Source of the DNA: Rippkaea orientalis PCC 8801
Lineage (GTDB): Bacteria; Cyanobacteriota; Cyanobacteriia; Cyanobacteriales; Microcystaceae
Assembly: GCF_000021805.1 (NCBI RefSeq)
Contig: NC_011726.1
Location: forward strand, 1,178,001 to 1,242,000
Direction of reading: 5' to 3'
DNA length: 64,000 bases
Below are positions 1 through 9,124 of the stretch, piece by piece. How positions within the stretch are numbered: position 1 is the first letter of the stretch; the number at the start of each line of letters is the position of its first letter. A model generated the notes under the pieces. It had not been told where the DNA came from and did no database searches. It saw nothing but the letters and a program-made list of their open reading frames with translations. The position numbers were made by a program, and so were the translations under genes.

Positions 1-139
1 ATAAACCAACCTGTTGTAATACAGGAGCAAACAAAGCAATAATAATAAAAGTAATCGTTATCCCTAGTCCTAGCCACATTAAGCGTTGTGACAGAGTAGG
101 GGAAGCTAAACGGGGTAAGGATAGTTTAGAAAGAGCCAT
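1..139 (-). CDS. ABC transporter permease, DppC/OppC-like (N-terminal fragment)
   Basis: The first 46 codons of a gene that runs off the left edge of the window. An ATG at 139 opens a reading frame with a short polar N-terminus followed by one hydrophobic helix ending in IALFAPVLQQVGL. That 'hydrophobic helix + ALFAPxLQ' pattern is typical of the first membrane segment of DppC/OppC-type inner-membrane permeases of peptide or nickel ABC importers. The conserved EAA loop would lie outside the window, so the family call rests on the N-terminus alone. It is divergent from map. Confidence 0.6.
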   Translation of the reverse strand, partial: MALSKLSLPRLASPTLSQRLMWLGLGITITFIIIALFAPVLQQVGL

Positions 140-288
140 AGAAATTAAAATCAGTAGCCACTTTTAGGGATGTTCAGTTTACATAAATCAATCGCCAATT
201 TACTATACTCGAAATGGGCATAAAATTGGTTATGCTAAGATAAACTAGAAAACTAGCCCAACTCATCGCCAACTTTCCTGTATCTTGC

Positions 289-1152
289 ATGAAAATCCTC
301 ACTGATCTCTTTTCTTCCCCCAGTAAAACCCCAGAAAAACCCAAAAAACAAGAGCAAATAGGACTCCCTCGTCCTAAAAAAAGCCGTCGGGGGATAGAAC
401 TCAAGTCTCCCCAAGAAGTGGCTATTATGCGTCAATCTTCTCGTATCGTAGCGACGGTACTCAAAGAAATTTCTGAGATGGTAGAACCAGGGATGACAAC
501 CGGAGATCTTGATCGCTACGCAGAAACGAGAATTAGGGAAATGGGGGCAATTCCTAGCTTTAAAGGCTATTATGGCTTTTCTGGTTCGATTTGTGCTTCT
601 ATTAATCAAGAAGTTGTCCACGGTATCCCCAGTCCTAAAAGACGGATTCGCACGGGAGATGTGTTAAAAGTGGATACAGGAGCTTGTTATCAAGGCTATC
701 ATGGTGATTCTTGTATTACGATTGCTGTGGGTAAAGTTTCCCCAAAAGTTACCCGTTTAATTGTTGCTGCTGAAGAAGCATTATTTGCCGGAATTGAACA
801 AGTCAAAGCGGGTAATTATTTGTTAGATATTGCCGGAGCAATTGAAGATAAAGTCAAAAAATATGGCTATAGTGTAGTAGAAGATTATACAGGACATGGT
901 GTGGGGAGAAATCTCCATGAAGAACCTTGTGTGTTTAATTATCGTACCCGTCAATTGCCTAATATTAAATTAAAATCAGGGATGACGTTAGCCATTGAAC
1001 CTATTGTTAATCAAGGCTCAAAATTCACTAGAACGTTACGCGATCGCTGGACGGTTGTTACGGTTGATAATTCTCTTTCAGCGCAATTTGAACACACGGT
1101 TTTAGTCACCGAAACGGGGTATGAAATTTTAACGGATCGCACCTTAATTTAG
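289..1152 (+). CDS. map: Type I methionine aminopeptidase
   Basis: Removes the initiator methionine from nascent proteins. The 287-residue product has all five metal ligands of the family: the two aspartates in KVDTG and HGDS, the histidine in [12 protein letters not shown], and the glutamates in AIEPIV and FEHTVLV. About 40 extra residues, rich in Lys and Pro, precede the catalytic core, which starts near [13 protein letters not shown]. Such extensions occur in one class of cyanobacterial MAPs and may bind the ribosome (inference). It stands alone, convergent with the EI24 gene. Start taken at the only upstream ATG in frame. Confidence 0.95.
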   Translation: MKILTDLFSSPSKTPEKPKKQEQIGLPRPKKSRRGIELKSPQEVAIMRQSSRIVATVLKEISEMVEPGMTTGDLDRYAETRIREMGAIPSFKGYYGFSGSICASINQEVVHGIPSPKRRIRTGDVLKVDTGACYQGYHGDSCITIAVGKVSPKVTRLIVAAEEALFAGIEQVKAGNYLLDIAGAIEDKVKKYGYSVVEDYTGHGVGRNLHEEPCVFNYRTRQLPNIKLKSGMTLAIEPIVNQGSKFTRTLRDRWTVVTVDNSLSAQFEHTVLVTETGYEILTDRTLI

Positions 1153-1214
1153 TTCAATAAAATTTTCATCGACTCTTTAACCTGTAGGGACAAATTGCAT
1201 TTGCTATCTTTTGC

Positions 1215-2033
1215 CTAATGATTGGATAATAATCCTTTATCTAAAACGCGATCGCACACAAATAAAGTCCCTCCCCCCACACAGAAGGGAATGGTTAATA
1301 AATTCAGCAAAGGAACACTAACTAGGAATAAACATATTAAAGCAAACCCGGCACTTCCGGGTAAACTCTTACAAATAATTCCTAATTTTTCTCTAAACTT
1401 TAACCGTCTTCTTTCTAACGTCGCATCAAAAAAATCTAAACAAATAATCGTAGAGGTTAACGTAATTCCCCCAATTGTAGCGAGTAATGTTCCAACAACA
1501 GGGATAAAATTGACTAATAATAATGGCAAAGACATCATAATGACTAAGCCGATTTTCTTAAATTCAAATAGTATTGCTCGAAAAATATCTCGAATAAATC
1601 CAACTTCTACAATTTCCACGGTTCCAGTTCTTAACTTCTCTAATTGTTCTGACAGTTTCCCATACCAAGGTGCGCCCAAAATAACCCCAAATTGAACTAA
1701 AATAAAGCCTGTGATAATTAACAAGATAATTCCTAACAAAAAACGCACTAAAAATACGAGCCCAATTACGAGATAGTCTAATCCTCCTAACCAACTCGGA
1801 AAATTTGCTAAAATACCGTCTAAACGAGTCATTAAATTTTCCATGAGTGTTTGACTTATTTCCCACCCCAAAAAACCTAAACTTAAATCAATAATTAGTC
1901 CTAAAATAATATTAATAATAATAGGAACAATAAGATAAGACAAAAGATGGGGATGGGACTTGAAAACCCCTAGCAGACGGAAGGGATAAGTTACCCCTGA
2001 AAAGAAGCCAAATCCACTAAGAATGGTTTTCAT
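1215..2033 (-). CDS. EI24 domain-containing integral membrane protein
   Basis: About 272 residues with four or more long hydrophobic segments, for example residues ~30-55, ~90-120, ~165-190 and ~230-250, and the early motif SGVTYPFRLLGVFKSHPHLLSY. This arrangement matches the EI24/CysZ-like family (PF07264) of bacterial inner-membrane proteins. Family members include the sulfate permease CysZ, but transport function is not shown here and the cyanobacterial branch is uncharacterised. I start it at the ATG at 2033, two codons inside a possible TTG. It is convergent with map and has its own promoter region next to a repeat element. Confidence 0.75.
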   Translation of the reverse strand: MKTILSGFGFFSGVTYPFRLLGVFKSHPHLLSYLIVPIIINIILGLIIDLSLGFLGWEISQTLMENLMTRLDGILANFPSWLGGLDYLVIGLVFLVRFLLGIILLIITGFILVQFGVILGAPWYGKLSEQLEKLRTGTVEIVEVGFIRDIFRAILFEFKKIGLVIMMSLPLLLVNFIPVVGTLLATIGGITLTSTIICLDFFDATLERRRLKFREKLGIICKSLPGSAGFALICLFLVSVPLLNLLTIPFCVGGGTLFVCDRVLDKGLLSNH

Positions 2034-2082
2034 AATCAAAATAATTTTAAGACAAAAACTGTAAAGTGGACAATGTTAACGC

Positions 2083-2205
2083 TAAGTAGGTCGGCAGAAT
2101 TAAAGGTAAAATCGTGAAAGGGAACGCCGGAACGGTGAACAGGCAAGAAATTGCAGCATTTTTAATACCTAATTGATTGTTCGTTTATTTATACCGACCT
2201 ACTTA
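2083..2205. repeat. 123-bp element with 12-bp terminal inverted repeats (MITE-like)
   Basis: TAAGTAGGTCGG at 2083-2094 is exactly inverted at 2194-2205 (CCGACCTACTTA). The interior has no open reading frame of note. Outside the ends there is weaker inverted similarity (GTAAAGT near 2062 against ACTTTAC near 2215). One end (TAAGTAGGTCGG followed by ATAAATAAA) recurs at 9007-9027. This is the form of a short non-autonomous insertion element; the mobilising transposase is unknown. Confidence 0.6.
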
Positions 2206-2250
2206 CTAATCTCAACTTTACAATAATACCGAACAAAGATCAATAAACAC

Positions 2251-2276
2251 AAAAAAAGACGTTTTTTAAAACGTCT
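2251..2276 (-). terminator. Rho-independent terminator of the HhoA-like protease gene
   Basis: Read on the minus strand, AGACGTTTT-AA-AAAACGTCT forms a 9-bp perfect stem with a 2-nt loop and is followed by a run of seven T. It lies about 60 bp past the protease stop codon at 2338. Confidence 0.8.
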
Positions 2277-2337
2277 CTTATACAACTAACTATGCTTGAA
2301 AATTGATTATTTTAGTTAATAATTTAAGAGTTAATTA

Positions 2338-3564
2338 TTAACTACTTGGCTGATTCTGTAAAACCCCAACCTTAATACTAAGATCCAGAGTCTGACCATT
2401 GCGTTCAACCTGTAAAGGTAGGGTTGATCCTATGTCTGTTTTTTCTACCGCTTGTTGAACTTGACCAGGATTTTTGAGGGGTTCCTGCTCAATGGATTGG
2501 ATCACATCTCCGGGTTTTAATCCTGCTTGATCAGCCGGAGAATTGGGCATAACTTTAACAATTAAGACCCCTTGATCAGCCACTACATTTAATTCTTGAC
2601 TCTGCTTGAGTTTTTGTTTGATTTCAGGAGTAATTTCTACCATCTGAATCCCTAAAAATGGATGTTCAACCTTCCCATTAGCGATTAATTGTTCAGCTAT
2701 TTTTTCAGCCTTATTAATGGGAATAGCAAAGCCGATCCCTTGAGCATTTTGAATGATAGCCGTATTCATTCCAATAACTTCCCCATTAGCATTGAGCAAC
2801 GGACCACCGGAATTACCTGGGTTAATGGCTGCGTCCGTTTGAATAAATTCTACCCGCTTATCGCCCACACCCACTTGAGAACTTAAACGTCCTGTGGCAC
2901 TAATAATTCCCGTTGTGACCGTATTATCTAATCCCAAGGGGTTCCCAATGGCGATCGCCCATTCTCCCACTTGAAGATTATCGGAATTACCTTGTTGAAC
3001 CGTCGGTAAATTATCAGCCTCAATTTTAATCACGGCTACATCCGTTAACGCATCCGTTCCTAACACTTTTCCCGTGAAAGTACGGCCGTCTTTAAGGGTA
3101 ACAGTCACTTCCGAAGCTCCATCAACAACATGGGCATTGGTCAGAATTTTTCCATCCTGACTTAAGATAAATCCAGACCCCGTTCCCCGTTGAATTTCTT
3201 CATCGGGAATCTCAGGAAGTTGAGAGCCAAAAAAACGACGGAAAAACGGATCTTCAAACATTGGCGGAACTTCTGTTTTAACGGTTCGAGAAGCATCAAT
3301 TCTAACCACCGCAGGACCGACTTTAGTCACCACATCGGTAACAAAATTTCCAGTCGTCGGAGCAAACACTAATTGTTCAGGGGTTTGTCTCGTTTCAGAC
3401 GGTTTGAGAACTTCACTGGTGTCTGCTAAGAGATGAGACTGGCTGAAAGTATAGGCTCCTCCAATGCCTACTCCCATTCCTAACAGCATCAAAGATAGGT
3501 AAGTAATCGGTTTTTTCCAAGAAGAAGATTGAGAAGGAGTCAGGTTAAGTTTAGCGTCTTTCAT
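2338..3564 (-). CDS. HtrA/Deg-family serine protease (HhoA/HhoB-like)
   Basis: 408 residues. A single membrane or signal segment (residues ~20-40) is followed by a trypsin-like domain with the complete triad: His145 in TNAHVV, Asp175 in TDVAVIK and Ser252 in NPGNSGGPL. One PDZ domain follows (residues ~300-395, [24 protein letters not shown]). One PDZ and an N-terminal anchor match cyanobacterial HhoA/HhoB/HtrA, periplasmic or thylakoid-lumen proteases for damaged proteins. Which of the three paralogues it is cannot be settled by eye. The divergent spacer to glgA carries two inverted repeats that may be regulatory. Confidence 0.92.
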   Translation of the reverse strand: MKDAKLNLTPSQSSSWKKPITYLSLMLLGMGVGIGGAYTFSQSHLLADTSEVLKPSETRQTPEQLVFAPTTGNFVTDVVTKVGPAVVRIDASRTVKTEVPPMFEDPFFRRFFGSQLPEIPDEEIQRGTGSGFILSQDGKILTNAHVVDGASEVTVTLKDGRTFTGKVLGTDALTDVAVIKIEADNLPTVQQGNSDNLQVGEWAIAIGNPLGLDNTVTTGIISATGRLSSQVGVGDKRVEFIQTDAAINPGNSGGPLLNANGEVIGMNTAIIQNAQGIGFAIPINKAEKIAEQLIANGKVEHPFLGIQMVEITPEIKQKLKQSQELNVVADQGVLIVKVMPNSPADQAGLKPGDVIQSIEQEPLKNPGQVQQAVEKTDIGSTLPLQVERNGQTLDLSIKVGVLQNQPSS

Positions 3565-3608
3565 TGTAGTTGACCCTTAATAACTATGGTTGATGAAAGT
3601 TGAGGAAA

Positions 3609-3654
3609 GTCAGCTCAAAGTGAGGAGCTATTAAGGAAAACGGCTTGAGCTGAC
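3609..3654. promoter_or_regulatory. Inverted repeat upstream of the Deg-protease gene
   Basis: GTCAGCTCAA at 3609-3618 is perfectly inverted at 3645-3654 (TTGAGCTGAC), separated by 26 nt. It lies 45-90 bp upstream of the protease start codon, so it is in the leader or promoter. It could be an operator or an mRNA 5' stem-loop; no T-run follows. Confidence 0.4.
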
Positions 3655-3699
3655 ATTTTTAATATAGACTAGCTATATGACGGAATTGTGTCACTCCCA

Positions 3700-3715
3700 T
3701 GACATTAAAATGTCA
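3700..3715. promoter_or_regulatory. 16-bp palindrome in the divergent Deg-protease/glgA spacer
   Basis: TGACATT-AA-AATGTCA, 7-bp perfect arms, about 135 bp from the protease start and 130 bp from glgA. Its size and symmetry suit a dimeric regulator's operator, but the binding protein is not known. Confidence 0.35.
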
Positions 3716-3845
3716 AGATTAGGTTACTAAGAAAAAGGGCTTCCGCTCCGAGAACAGAGGAGAAATTTTTGACTCTAGGCTGTCAAAAGGGATCAACTCT
3801 CCTATAATCGACTAGAGTGCTAACGCCAGGAAACACGGAGCAAAA

Positions 3846-5279
3846 ATGCGAATTTTATTTGTTGCGGCAGAAGTCGCGCCCCTCGCCAAAGCTGGCGGAA
3901 TGGGGGATGTGGTGGGTGCTTTACCCAAAGTGTTACATCAGTTAGGACATGATGTACGGATTTTTATGCCCTATTATGGCTTCCTGGCCGATAAATTGGA
4001 GTCGCCTCCCGAACTCATTTGGAAAGGGTTTACCATGTCTCAGGATTTCACTGTCTACAAAACAACCCTTCCTGAGAGCGAAATTCCCCTCTATTTGTTT
4101 GAACATTCGGCCTTTGCTCCTCGTCGTATTTATCATGGAGAAGATGAATATTGGCGATTTACTCTTTTTTCTAATGGGGCTGCCGAATTTGCCTGGAATT
4201 ACTGGAAACCTGAAGTGATTCACTGTCATGATTGGCATACGGGGATGATCCCTGTCTGGATGAAGCAATCTGAAGATATCGCCACGGTTTTTACCATTCA
4301 TAATCTTGCCTATCAAGGTCCCTGGCGTAGCTATCTGGAAAAAATTACTTGGTGTCCTGATTATATGCGCGGTGATAATGTTATGGCGGCGGCGGTGCAA
4401 TTTGCTAGCCGGGTAACGACGGTTTCGCCTACCTACGCCCAACAGATTAAAACACCAGAATATGGTGAAAAATTAGATGGATTATTTAATCATATTAAAG
4501 ATAATTTAGTGGGTATTCTTAACGGGATTGATCTCGATCTTTATAATCCGGCGAATGATAAATTACTCTATAAAACGTTTACTAAGGAGACACTAATTAA
4601 ACGCATTGCTAATAAAATTGGCTTGCAAGAAGAAGCGGGATTAGAAATTAATAAGAATGCTTTTTTACTGGGCATGGTCACTCGTTTAGTCGAGCAAAAA
4701 GGCATTGATTTAGTCATGCAAATTATCGATCGCTTCATGAGTTATACCGATGCCCAATTAGTCATTTTAGGGACGGGGGAACGGTATTATGAAAGCCAAC
4801 TTTGGCAAATTGCTACCCGTTTCCCGGGGCGGATGTCGGTGCAACTACTCTATAATGATGCTCTCTCACGCCGAATTTATGCGGGTTCTGATGCCTTTTT
4901 AATGCCTTCTCGTTTTGAACCCTGCGGGATTAGTCAATTATTAGCCATGCGCTATGGTTGTATTCCCATTGTTCGCTGCACAGGGGGATTAACAGATACA
5001 GTTTCTTTCTATAATCCTGCTTCAGAGACGGGAACCGGATATTCTTTTGATCGCTATGATCCCTTGGATTTATTAACTTGTTTGATTCGCGCTTGGGAAG
5101 GATTTCGCTTTAAAAAAGATTGGCAAAAACTACAACAACGCTGCATGAGCCAGAACTTTAGCTGGTATAAATCGGCGGCTGAATACGTTAAAATTTATAA
5201 ATCAGTCACCGGACAACCCGCCGAATTAAGCAAAACAGAACAGCAAAAACTCATCTTTTTTGAACAAGCGATCGCCTAA
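3846..5279 (+). CDS. glgA: Glycogen synthase (ADP-glucose type, GT5)
   Basis: Transfers glucose from ADP-glucose to growing alpha-1,4-glucan in the cytosol. The 477-residue protein begins at the typical MRILFVAAEVAPLAKAGGMGD, in which K15-A-G-G is the ADP-glucose-binding motif. The GT-B C-terminal domain has GMVTRLVEQKGIDL and the donor-binding PSRFEPCGISQL with its glutamate. A GGAG Shine-Dalgarno lies 6 nt upstream of ATG. Cyanobacteria usually carry two glgA genes, and this length and start fit GlgA1, though I cannot exclude GlgA2. No other glg gene is adjacent. Confidence 0.95.
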   Translation: MRILFVAAEVAPLAKAGGMGDVVGALPKVLHQLGHDVRIFMPYYGFLADKLESPPELIWKGFTMSQDFTVYKTTLPESEIPLYLFEHSAFAPRRIYHGEDEYWRFTLFSNGAAEFAWNYWKPEVIHCHDWHTGMIPVWMKQSEDIATVFTIHNLAYQGPWRSYLEKITWCPDYMRGDNVMAAAVQFASRVTTVSPTYAQQIKTPEYGEKLDGLFNHIKDNLVGILNGIDLDLYNPANDKLLYKTFTKETLIKRIANKIGLQEEAGLEINKNAFLLGMVTRLVEQKGIDLVMQIIDRFMSYTDAQLVILGTGERYYESQLWQIATRFPGRMSVQLLYNDALSRRIYAGSDAFLMPSRFEPCGISQLLAMRYGCIPIVRCTGGLTDTVSFYNPASETGTGYSFDRYDPLDLLTCLIRAWEGFRFKKDWQKLQQRCMSQNFSWYKSAAEYVKIYKSVTGQPAELSKTEQQKLIFFEQAIA

Positions 5280-5324
5280 ATTCATCAAGATACGAGGTGT
5301 ACGAGAATTTGGACTGTTGACTGA

Positions 5325-5642
5325 TTAAATTAACGTTTGTAAATGGTAAATCAATTGGGGAGCTTGCATCGCTCCTTCTATGCGATCTATCGGCTGACCT
5401 TTTTTAAATAAAACTAAGGTTGGTAACGCTTGAATGCCATACTTAGAAGCAATGCCAGGGTATTTATCCGTGTCAACTTTAATCACTTGTAAACGACCGC
5501 GTAAATGGGCTCCCACTTGTTCTAAAATCGGACTCATCATCTGACAAGGACCACACCAAGTTGCATAAAAATCGACTAAAACGGGAATGCTTGAGTTAGA
5601 TAAGGCTTCTTCAAAACTGGAAAACTGCTTTTTAATGGCCAT
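5325..5642 (-). CDS. Thioredoxin
   Basis: A 105-residue thioredoxin with the redox site WCGPC in FYATWCGPCQMMSPIL, the cis-proline segment QALPTLVLFKKGQ and the expected length. I start it at the ATG giving MAIKKQFSSFEEAL. The frame stays open upstream to a TTG at 5795, which would add 51 residues without thioredoxin similarity. It may be a TrxY-like or other minor form. A small possible gene lies just upstream on the same strand. Confidence 0.9.
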   Translation of the reverse strand: MAIKKQFSSFEEALSNSSIPVLVDFYATWCGPCQMMSPILEQVGAHLRGRLQVIKVDTDKYPGIASKYGIQALPTLVLFKKGQPIDRIEGAMQAPQLIYHLQTLI

Positions 5643-5775
5643 ACTCTTGATAATTGTTTCCAAAAGATTGAGTTTGAGCAAGAAAGGGAGAACAATTTCC
5701 CGAAATTCAGTTAGATAATGCCCCTGATTTTCTAGTGTTTCCCCCTCCCTAAATAACGCCAAGTTAATAACATTG

Positions 5776-5967
5776 TTAAGAGTCAATTGACTCAAATCCC
5801 AAAGAATTTACTGGGGGTTTGTGTGGGGTTAACATTGGCGTTCCATCAATCGTGACGTAACGCAAAGGTTGATTCATCCGTGTTGGCGTTACAGAAGATT
5901 GACTCACTTGAACCGAGAAATAGAGCAAGGACGTTACCGTACCTGCTAACAATAAACGTTCTAACAT
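5776..5967 (-). CDS. Small hypothetical protein with hydrophobic N-terminus
   Basis: A 63-codon frame with ATG at 5967 preceded by an AGGTGG ribosome-binding site 6 nt away, better than most starts in this window. The product begins MLERLLLAGTVTSLLYFSVQ, resembling a signal or anchor helix, then a Pro-rich hydrophilic tail. It would be transcribed just ahead of the thioredoxin gene. No family recognised; expression is plausible because of the Shine-Dalgarno, but unproven. Confidence 0.45.
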   Translation of the reverse strand: MLERLLLAGTVTSLLYFSVQVSQSSVTPTRMNQPLRYVTIDGTPMLTPHKPPVNSLGFESIDS

Positions 5968-6304
5968 CTCACACCACCTAAATATTAATCAAACTAATGA
6001 AGCTGTTAATTCTATTAAATCTAGGGAGTTCTTCAAGCTTATGCTTTTGTCCTAGAGGAATATAGAATAGCACAGACTGATTTCATTATAGAAGGTCAAT
6101 TCGCAAATCGAGTTCCTAACCGTAGTATTTTGTGACAATTTTTTGATTGTCTATCAACTCAGACACATTCATTAAAGTGATTGTCCAAGAAGGTTAATCT
6201 TCCTGCATTCTATCTTTGTTCCCTGCTTCCTAAAAAAAAAGAATATCTTAAGGTTGATGACCTCACAATCAAGCGTCTTTTCGTTGTCAATACCGTTAAA
6301 ATAA
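5968..6304. other. Intergenic region upstream of argB (337 bp)
   Basis: Divergent spacer between the small minus-strand gene and argB. It is AT-rich with an A9 run near 6232. A possible -10 (TAAAAT) lies within 10 bp of the argB ATG, which would leave almost no leader. No NtcA site (GTA-N8-TAC), RNA gene or long repeat is visible. Confidence 0.5.
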
Positions 6305-7234
6305 ATGGATGACTATATACAGACAAGTCATCAGTCATCTATGAGCATTGAAAGTGACCACAGTCGAGAAGCAGAAGCAACTCGCGTCCGCATCTTAAGC
6401 GAAGCCCTTCCCTATATTCAGCAATTCACCGGCCGAACCGTCGTGGTTAAATATGGCGGGGCTGCCATGAAGGATAGTTCCCTCAAAGATAAAGTGATCC
6501 GAGACATTATCTTTTTGGCCTGCGTTGGAGTTCGTCCGGTGGTGGTTCATGGAGGCGGACCCGAAATTAATACTTGGCTCGAAAAATTGGGCATTGAACC
6601 TCAATTTAAGGATGGTTTGCGGGTAACTGATGCCGCTACCATGGATGTCGTGGAAATGGTTCTTGTGGGTCGGGTTAATAAAGAATTAGTCTCGTTAATT
6701 AATCAAGCCGGAGGCCAAGCGGTGGGACTTTGTGGCAAAGATGGTAACTTGATTCAAGCTCGTCATGTGGGGACAGAAGGAATCGGATTTGTCGGAGAAG
6801 TGAGAAAAGTCGATACTAGGATTGTTCACGCTTTGGTCAACAGTGGCTATATTCCCGTCATTTCCAGCGTCGCAGCCGATGAACAAGGACAAGCGCACAA
6901 CATTAATGCAGATACTGTAGCCGGAGAAATTGCCGCCTCCTTGGGCGCAGAAAAGTTAATTTTACTGACGGATACTTCAGGGATTCTCGAAAATTACAAA
7001 GATCCATCAACTTTACTCCCTAAATTAGATATTCAACAAGCCAGGGAGTTAATTGATCGCGGCATTGTCGCTGGTGGGATGATTCCTAAAGTTAATTGTT
7101 GTGTGCGATCGCTGGCTCAAGGGGTTAAAGCGGCGCATATTATCGACGGACGGCTGCCCCATGCCCTACTCTTAGAAATCTTTACCGATCGAGGGATTGG
7201 TTCGATGCTAGTGAGTTCTCAATATCAAGATTAG
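6305..7234 (+). CDS. argB: N-acetyl-L-glutamate kinase
   Basis: Second step of arginine synthesis: phosphorylates N-acetylglutamate with ATP. 309 residues with the family motifs VVKYGGAAM (phosphate-binding lysine), VHGGGPEI (substrate loop) and LLTDTSGIL. The C-terminal helix region has GGMIPKV. In cyanobacteria this enzyme is arginine-inhibited and relieved by binding PII; the N-terminal extension with [19 protein letters not shown] is the hexameric arginine-sensitive type (established for the family). An internal ATG (MSIESDHS) 12 codons in is an alternative start. Monocistronic. Confidence 0.97.
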   Translation: MDDYIQTSHQSSMSIESDHSREAEATRVRILSEALPYIQQFTGRTVVVKYGGAAMKDSSLKDKVIRDIIFLACVGVRPVVVHGGGPEINTWLEKLGIEPQFKDGLRVTDAATMDVVEMVLVGRVNKELVSLINQAGGQAVGLCGKDGNLIQARHVGTEGIGFVGEVRKVDTRIVHALVNSGYIPVISSVAADEQGQAHNINADTVAGEIAASLGAEKLILLTDTSGILENYKDPSTLLPKLDIQQARELIDRGIVAGGMIPKVNCCVRSLAQGVKAAHIIDGRLPHALLLEIFTDRGIGSMLVSSQYQD

Positions 7235-7290
7235 AGTTCGGAGGCAGGAGTTCGGAGGCAGAAGGCAGGAGGCAGAAGGCAAAATATTTT

Positions 7291-7369
7291 CCCCCACTCC
7301 CCCACTCCCCCACTCCCCCACTCCCCCACTCTCCCACTCCCCCACTCTCCCACTCTCCCACTCCCCCAC
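7291..7369. repeat. Octamer tandem repeat (CCCCCACT)n
   Basis: About ten units of CCCCCACT, some as CTCCCACT, directly after a short GGAGGCAGAAGGC-type repeat (7238-7280) beyond the argB stop. It is a simple-sequence repeat of the kind known as STRR in cyanobacteria. A minus-strand open frame across it is a by-product of the period-8 repeat. Confidence 0.85.
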
Positions 7370-7567
7370 AATAGGTAGTAATTCCCGTACTTTGATAACA
7401 AAACACTTGCATAAATCGGAGAGATCTGATAAAAATATTAAAAGATGAATGTTTCCCCGTAACTCTGTAGCCTAAACATATACAGCCTAGTCGATTTATA
7501 ACAAAACAAGGGGAGTATTGCTCACAGAGCATTTGTACAATTTAGTAAACGCAAGTTAATTGAGTCT

Positions 7568-7786
7568 ATGACGAAACAACTCGCTCACCCAATGGTGAAG
7601 TTTCAACGTAAAGTCTCTTCTCTGGTTGAGTCAAATGTACTCAAACCCAGTGACAGTATTTGGAAAGTTGCCCTCCTCTATGGAGATCAATGGGATTACT
7701 GGAAAGGAGAACTACTAGAATTTGGCTTTACCATGCAAGATCCTGTCAGTGAACTACTGATGGTTGAAGCTTGGGATGAAGATTAA
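7568..7786 (+). CDS. Conserved small acidic protein (DUF4327-like)
   Basis: 72 residues: a basic N-terminus (TKQLAHPMVKFQRKVSSLV), then KPSDSIWKVALLYGDQWDYWK, and an acidic end (VEAWDED). Size and the 'KPSDSIWKxALLYG..W.YWK.EL.EF.F.MQDP..EL' pattern suggest a conserved cyanobacterial protein, and I think of DUF4327, but the assignment is from memory. Function unknown. It stands alone, followed by a repeat-filled spacer. Confidence 0.7.
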   Translation: MTKQLAHPMVKFQRKVSSLVESNVLKPSDSIWKVALLYGDQWDYWKGELLEFGFTMQDPVSELLMVEAWDED

Positions 7787-7901
7787 TGATCGGTATCAAT
7801 AGGTTAATTTCCCTTGGCATGGTTCAAGGGTTTTCAGATTCCCCCATTAAGTTGAGGCTATAATGGGGGACTTTTAGTCGGATCGGCTCTTTGACGATTA
7901 T

Positions 7902-8008
7902 CATTGCATTGAGTATTAAAGTTTAAGTAGGGGTCAACGGCCGTTGACCCCTATACGACAAGGTTTGAGAGATCACAAATGTCCTAACCAAAATAGGTAG
8001 TGCTATAG
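7902..8008. repeat. 107-bp MITE-like repeat, copy A, containing the 28-bp palindrome
   Basis: Contains the palindrome whose left arm is GTAGGGGTCAACGG (7927-7954, one end mismatch). Its right half, through TGTCCTAACCAAAAT to TAGTGCTATAG, matches the reverse complement of 40743-40849 without gaps and with only scattered differences. In copy B the ends TATAGCATTACC and its inverse GGTAGTGCTATA-like form imperfect terminal inverted repeats. It lies between two plus-strand genes. Confidence 0.7.
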
Positions 8009-8120
8009 TTAATAATCATTAAAATCCTAACGCTAAACTCCTGACTTACGTTACCCTAAGAGGGTCAAGGCTCTTGAATTTTGGCTAATTGTTTCCTGAA
8101 TTAAATTTAAGGAAAAATTG

Positions 8121-8981
8121 ATGAAAACCCCCAAAAGTAATCGTAATCGCTGGATCTATGGCGCATTGATCTTAATGCTATTGACATTAATTTCCTTTTC
8201 CATGGTGCCCCTAGTCAGTAGTATTGTACAGGCGCGTCAACCCCGCAATGGGGAAAGTTCCCCCTTTTCTCAAGAAACAGCAAAGCTAGAAAATCAAGCC
8301 TTGGGATATCAACTGGTTTTGGAACGAGAACCTGACAATCAAAACGCCTTGAGTGGCTTATTGGAGACGAAATTAAGACTAGGAGATCTTGAAGGTGCGA
8401 TCACTCCCCTAGAAAGATTAGCCCAACTCAATCCCCAACAACCCGATTACAGTATTTTACTCGCCCAAGCGAAACAGCAATTAAAGGATTATGAAGGGGC
8501 TGCAGCAGCTTATCAGGCAATTATTGCCTCTAATCCGGCAGAAATTCGGGCATTAAAGGGGTTGGTTGATTTGTTGCTTCTTCAAAGTCGTTCACAAGAA
8601 GCGATTACTTTAGTGCAGAATACCTTGAGTGAGACAGCCAAAAAACAATCTCTAGGGACTCCAGAAACCAGTGGGTTTAATGTAATTTCCCTTCAATTAC
8701 TCCTCGGAGAAATTTATACCAGTCAAAACCGTTACGATGAAGCGATCGCGGTTTATGATCAAGCGATAGAAACCAATGGGGATGATTTTCGTCCTCTTTT
8801 GGCCAAGGCGATGATTCTACGAGACCAAGGAGAAGAAGAAACCGCACAAACTCTCTTGAAAGATGCTATTTTATTAGCTCCTGTTCAATACAAAGAACAA
8901 CTCAAAACCCTGGCCTTGAAAAGTCAAAAATCAGAAGTCAAGAGTCAGAAGTCCTCTATTATTAATGAAAAAGAAGACTAG
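8121..8981 (+). CDS. TPR-repeat protein with N-terminal membrane anchor
   Basis: 286 residues. A membrane segment at ~12-34 is followed by a region with TPR spacing: residues ~65-130 (ALSGLLETKLRLGDLEGAITPLERLAQLNPQQP and YSILLAQAKQQLKDYEGAAAAYQAI) and a further repeat at ~200-235 (GEIYTSQNRYDEAIAVYDQAI). TPR arrays bind other proteins, so a scaffolding role at a membrane is likely. The start is the ATG with AAGGA eight bases upstream. The last 20 residues are Lys/Ser-rich (SQKSEVKSQKSS) and stem from a short DNA repeat, so they may be recently added. Confidence 0.75.
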   Translation: MKTPKSNRNRWIYGALILMLLTLISFSMVPLVSSIVQARQPRNGESSPFSQETAKLENQALGYQLVLEREPDNQNALSGLLETKLRLGDLEGAITPLERLAQLNPQQPDYSILLAQAKQQLKDYEGAAAAYQAIIASNPAEIRALKGLVDLLLLQSRSQEAITLVQNTLSETAKKQSLGTPETSGFNVISLQLLLGEIYTSQNRYDEAIAVYDQAIETNGDDFRPLLAKAMILRDQGEEETAQTLLKDAILLAPVQYKEQLKTLALKSQKSEVKSQKSSIINEKED

Positions 8982-9006
8982 AGCGATCCTTTAGTATACG
9001 GGCTTA

Positions 9007-9027
9007 ATAAGTAGGTCGGATAAATAA
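9007..9027. repeat. Solo end of the AAGTAGGTCGG element
   Basis: TAAGTAGGTCGG followed by ATAAATAAA, the same end as the right end of the 2083-2205 element read on the minus strand. It abuts the next repeat (9029-9095) directly, so two repeat types are nested or joined here. Confidence 0.5.
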
Positions 9028-9028
9028 A

Positions 9029-9095
9029 GGTAGGGTGGGGAAAGTTTTCTACTTTACGAGTAGTCCAGATCAATCTCTGATTTGCGCACCCTACC
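9029..9095. repeat. 67-bp repeat with inverted ends, copy 1
   Basis: Starts GGTAGGGTG and ends CACCCTACC (9-bp perfect inverted ends). The interior includes AAAGTTTTCTACTTTA and GTAGTCCAGATCAATCTCT. The same sequence, with a handful of changes, is at 23623-23689. It lies in the convergent spacer between the TPR gene and cysE. Confidence 0.75.
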
Positions 9096-9124
9096 GTCTT
9101 AAGATTTTGTTTATAAACAGTCTC

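Noticed and set aside
3816-3833. GAGTGCTAA-like half site upstream of glgA
   Set aside because: It resembles one CIRCE arm, but the matching left arm is missing, so it is not a CIRCE operator.
7182-7532. Minus-strand frame of 116 codons with a Gly/Glu/Trp repeat
   Set aside because: It is produced by the CCCCCACT octamer repeat (period 8) and overlaps the end of argB; no start signal and no similarity to a family.
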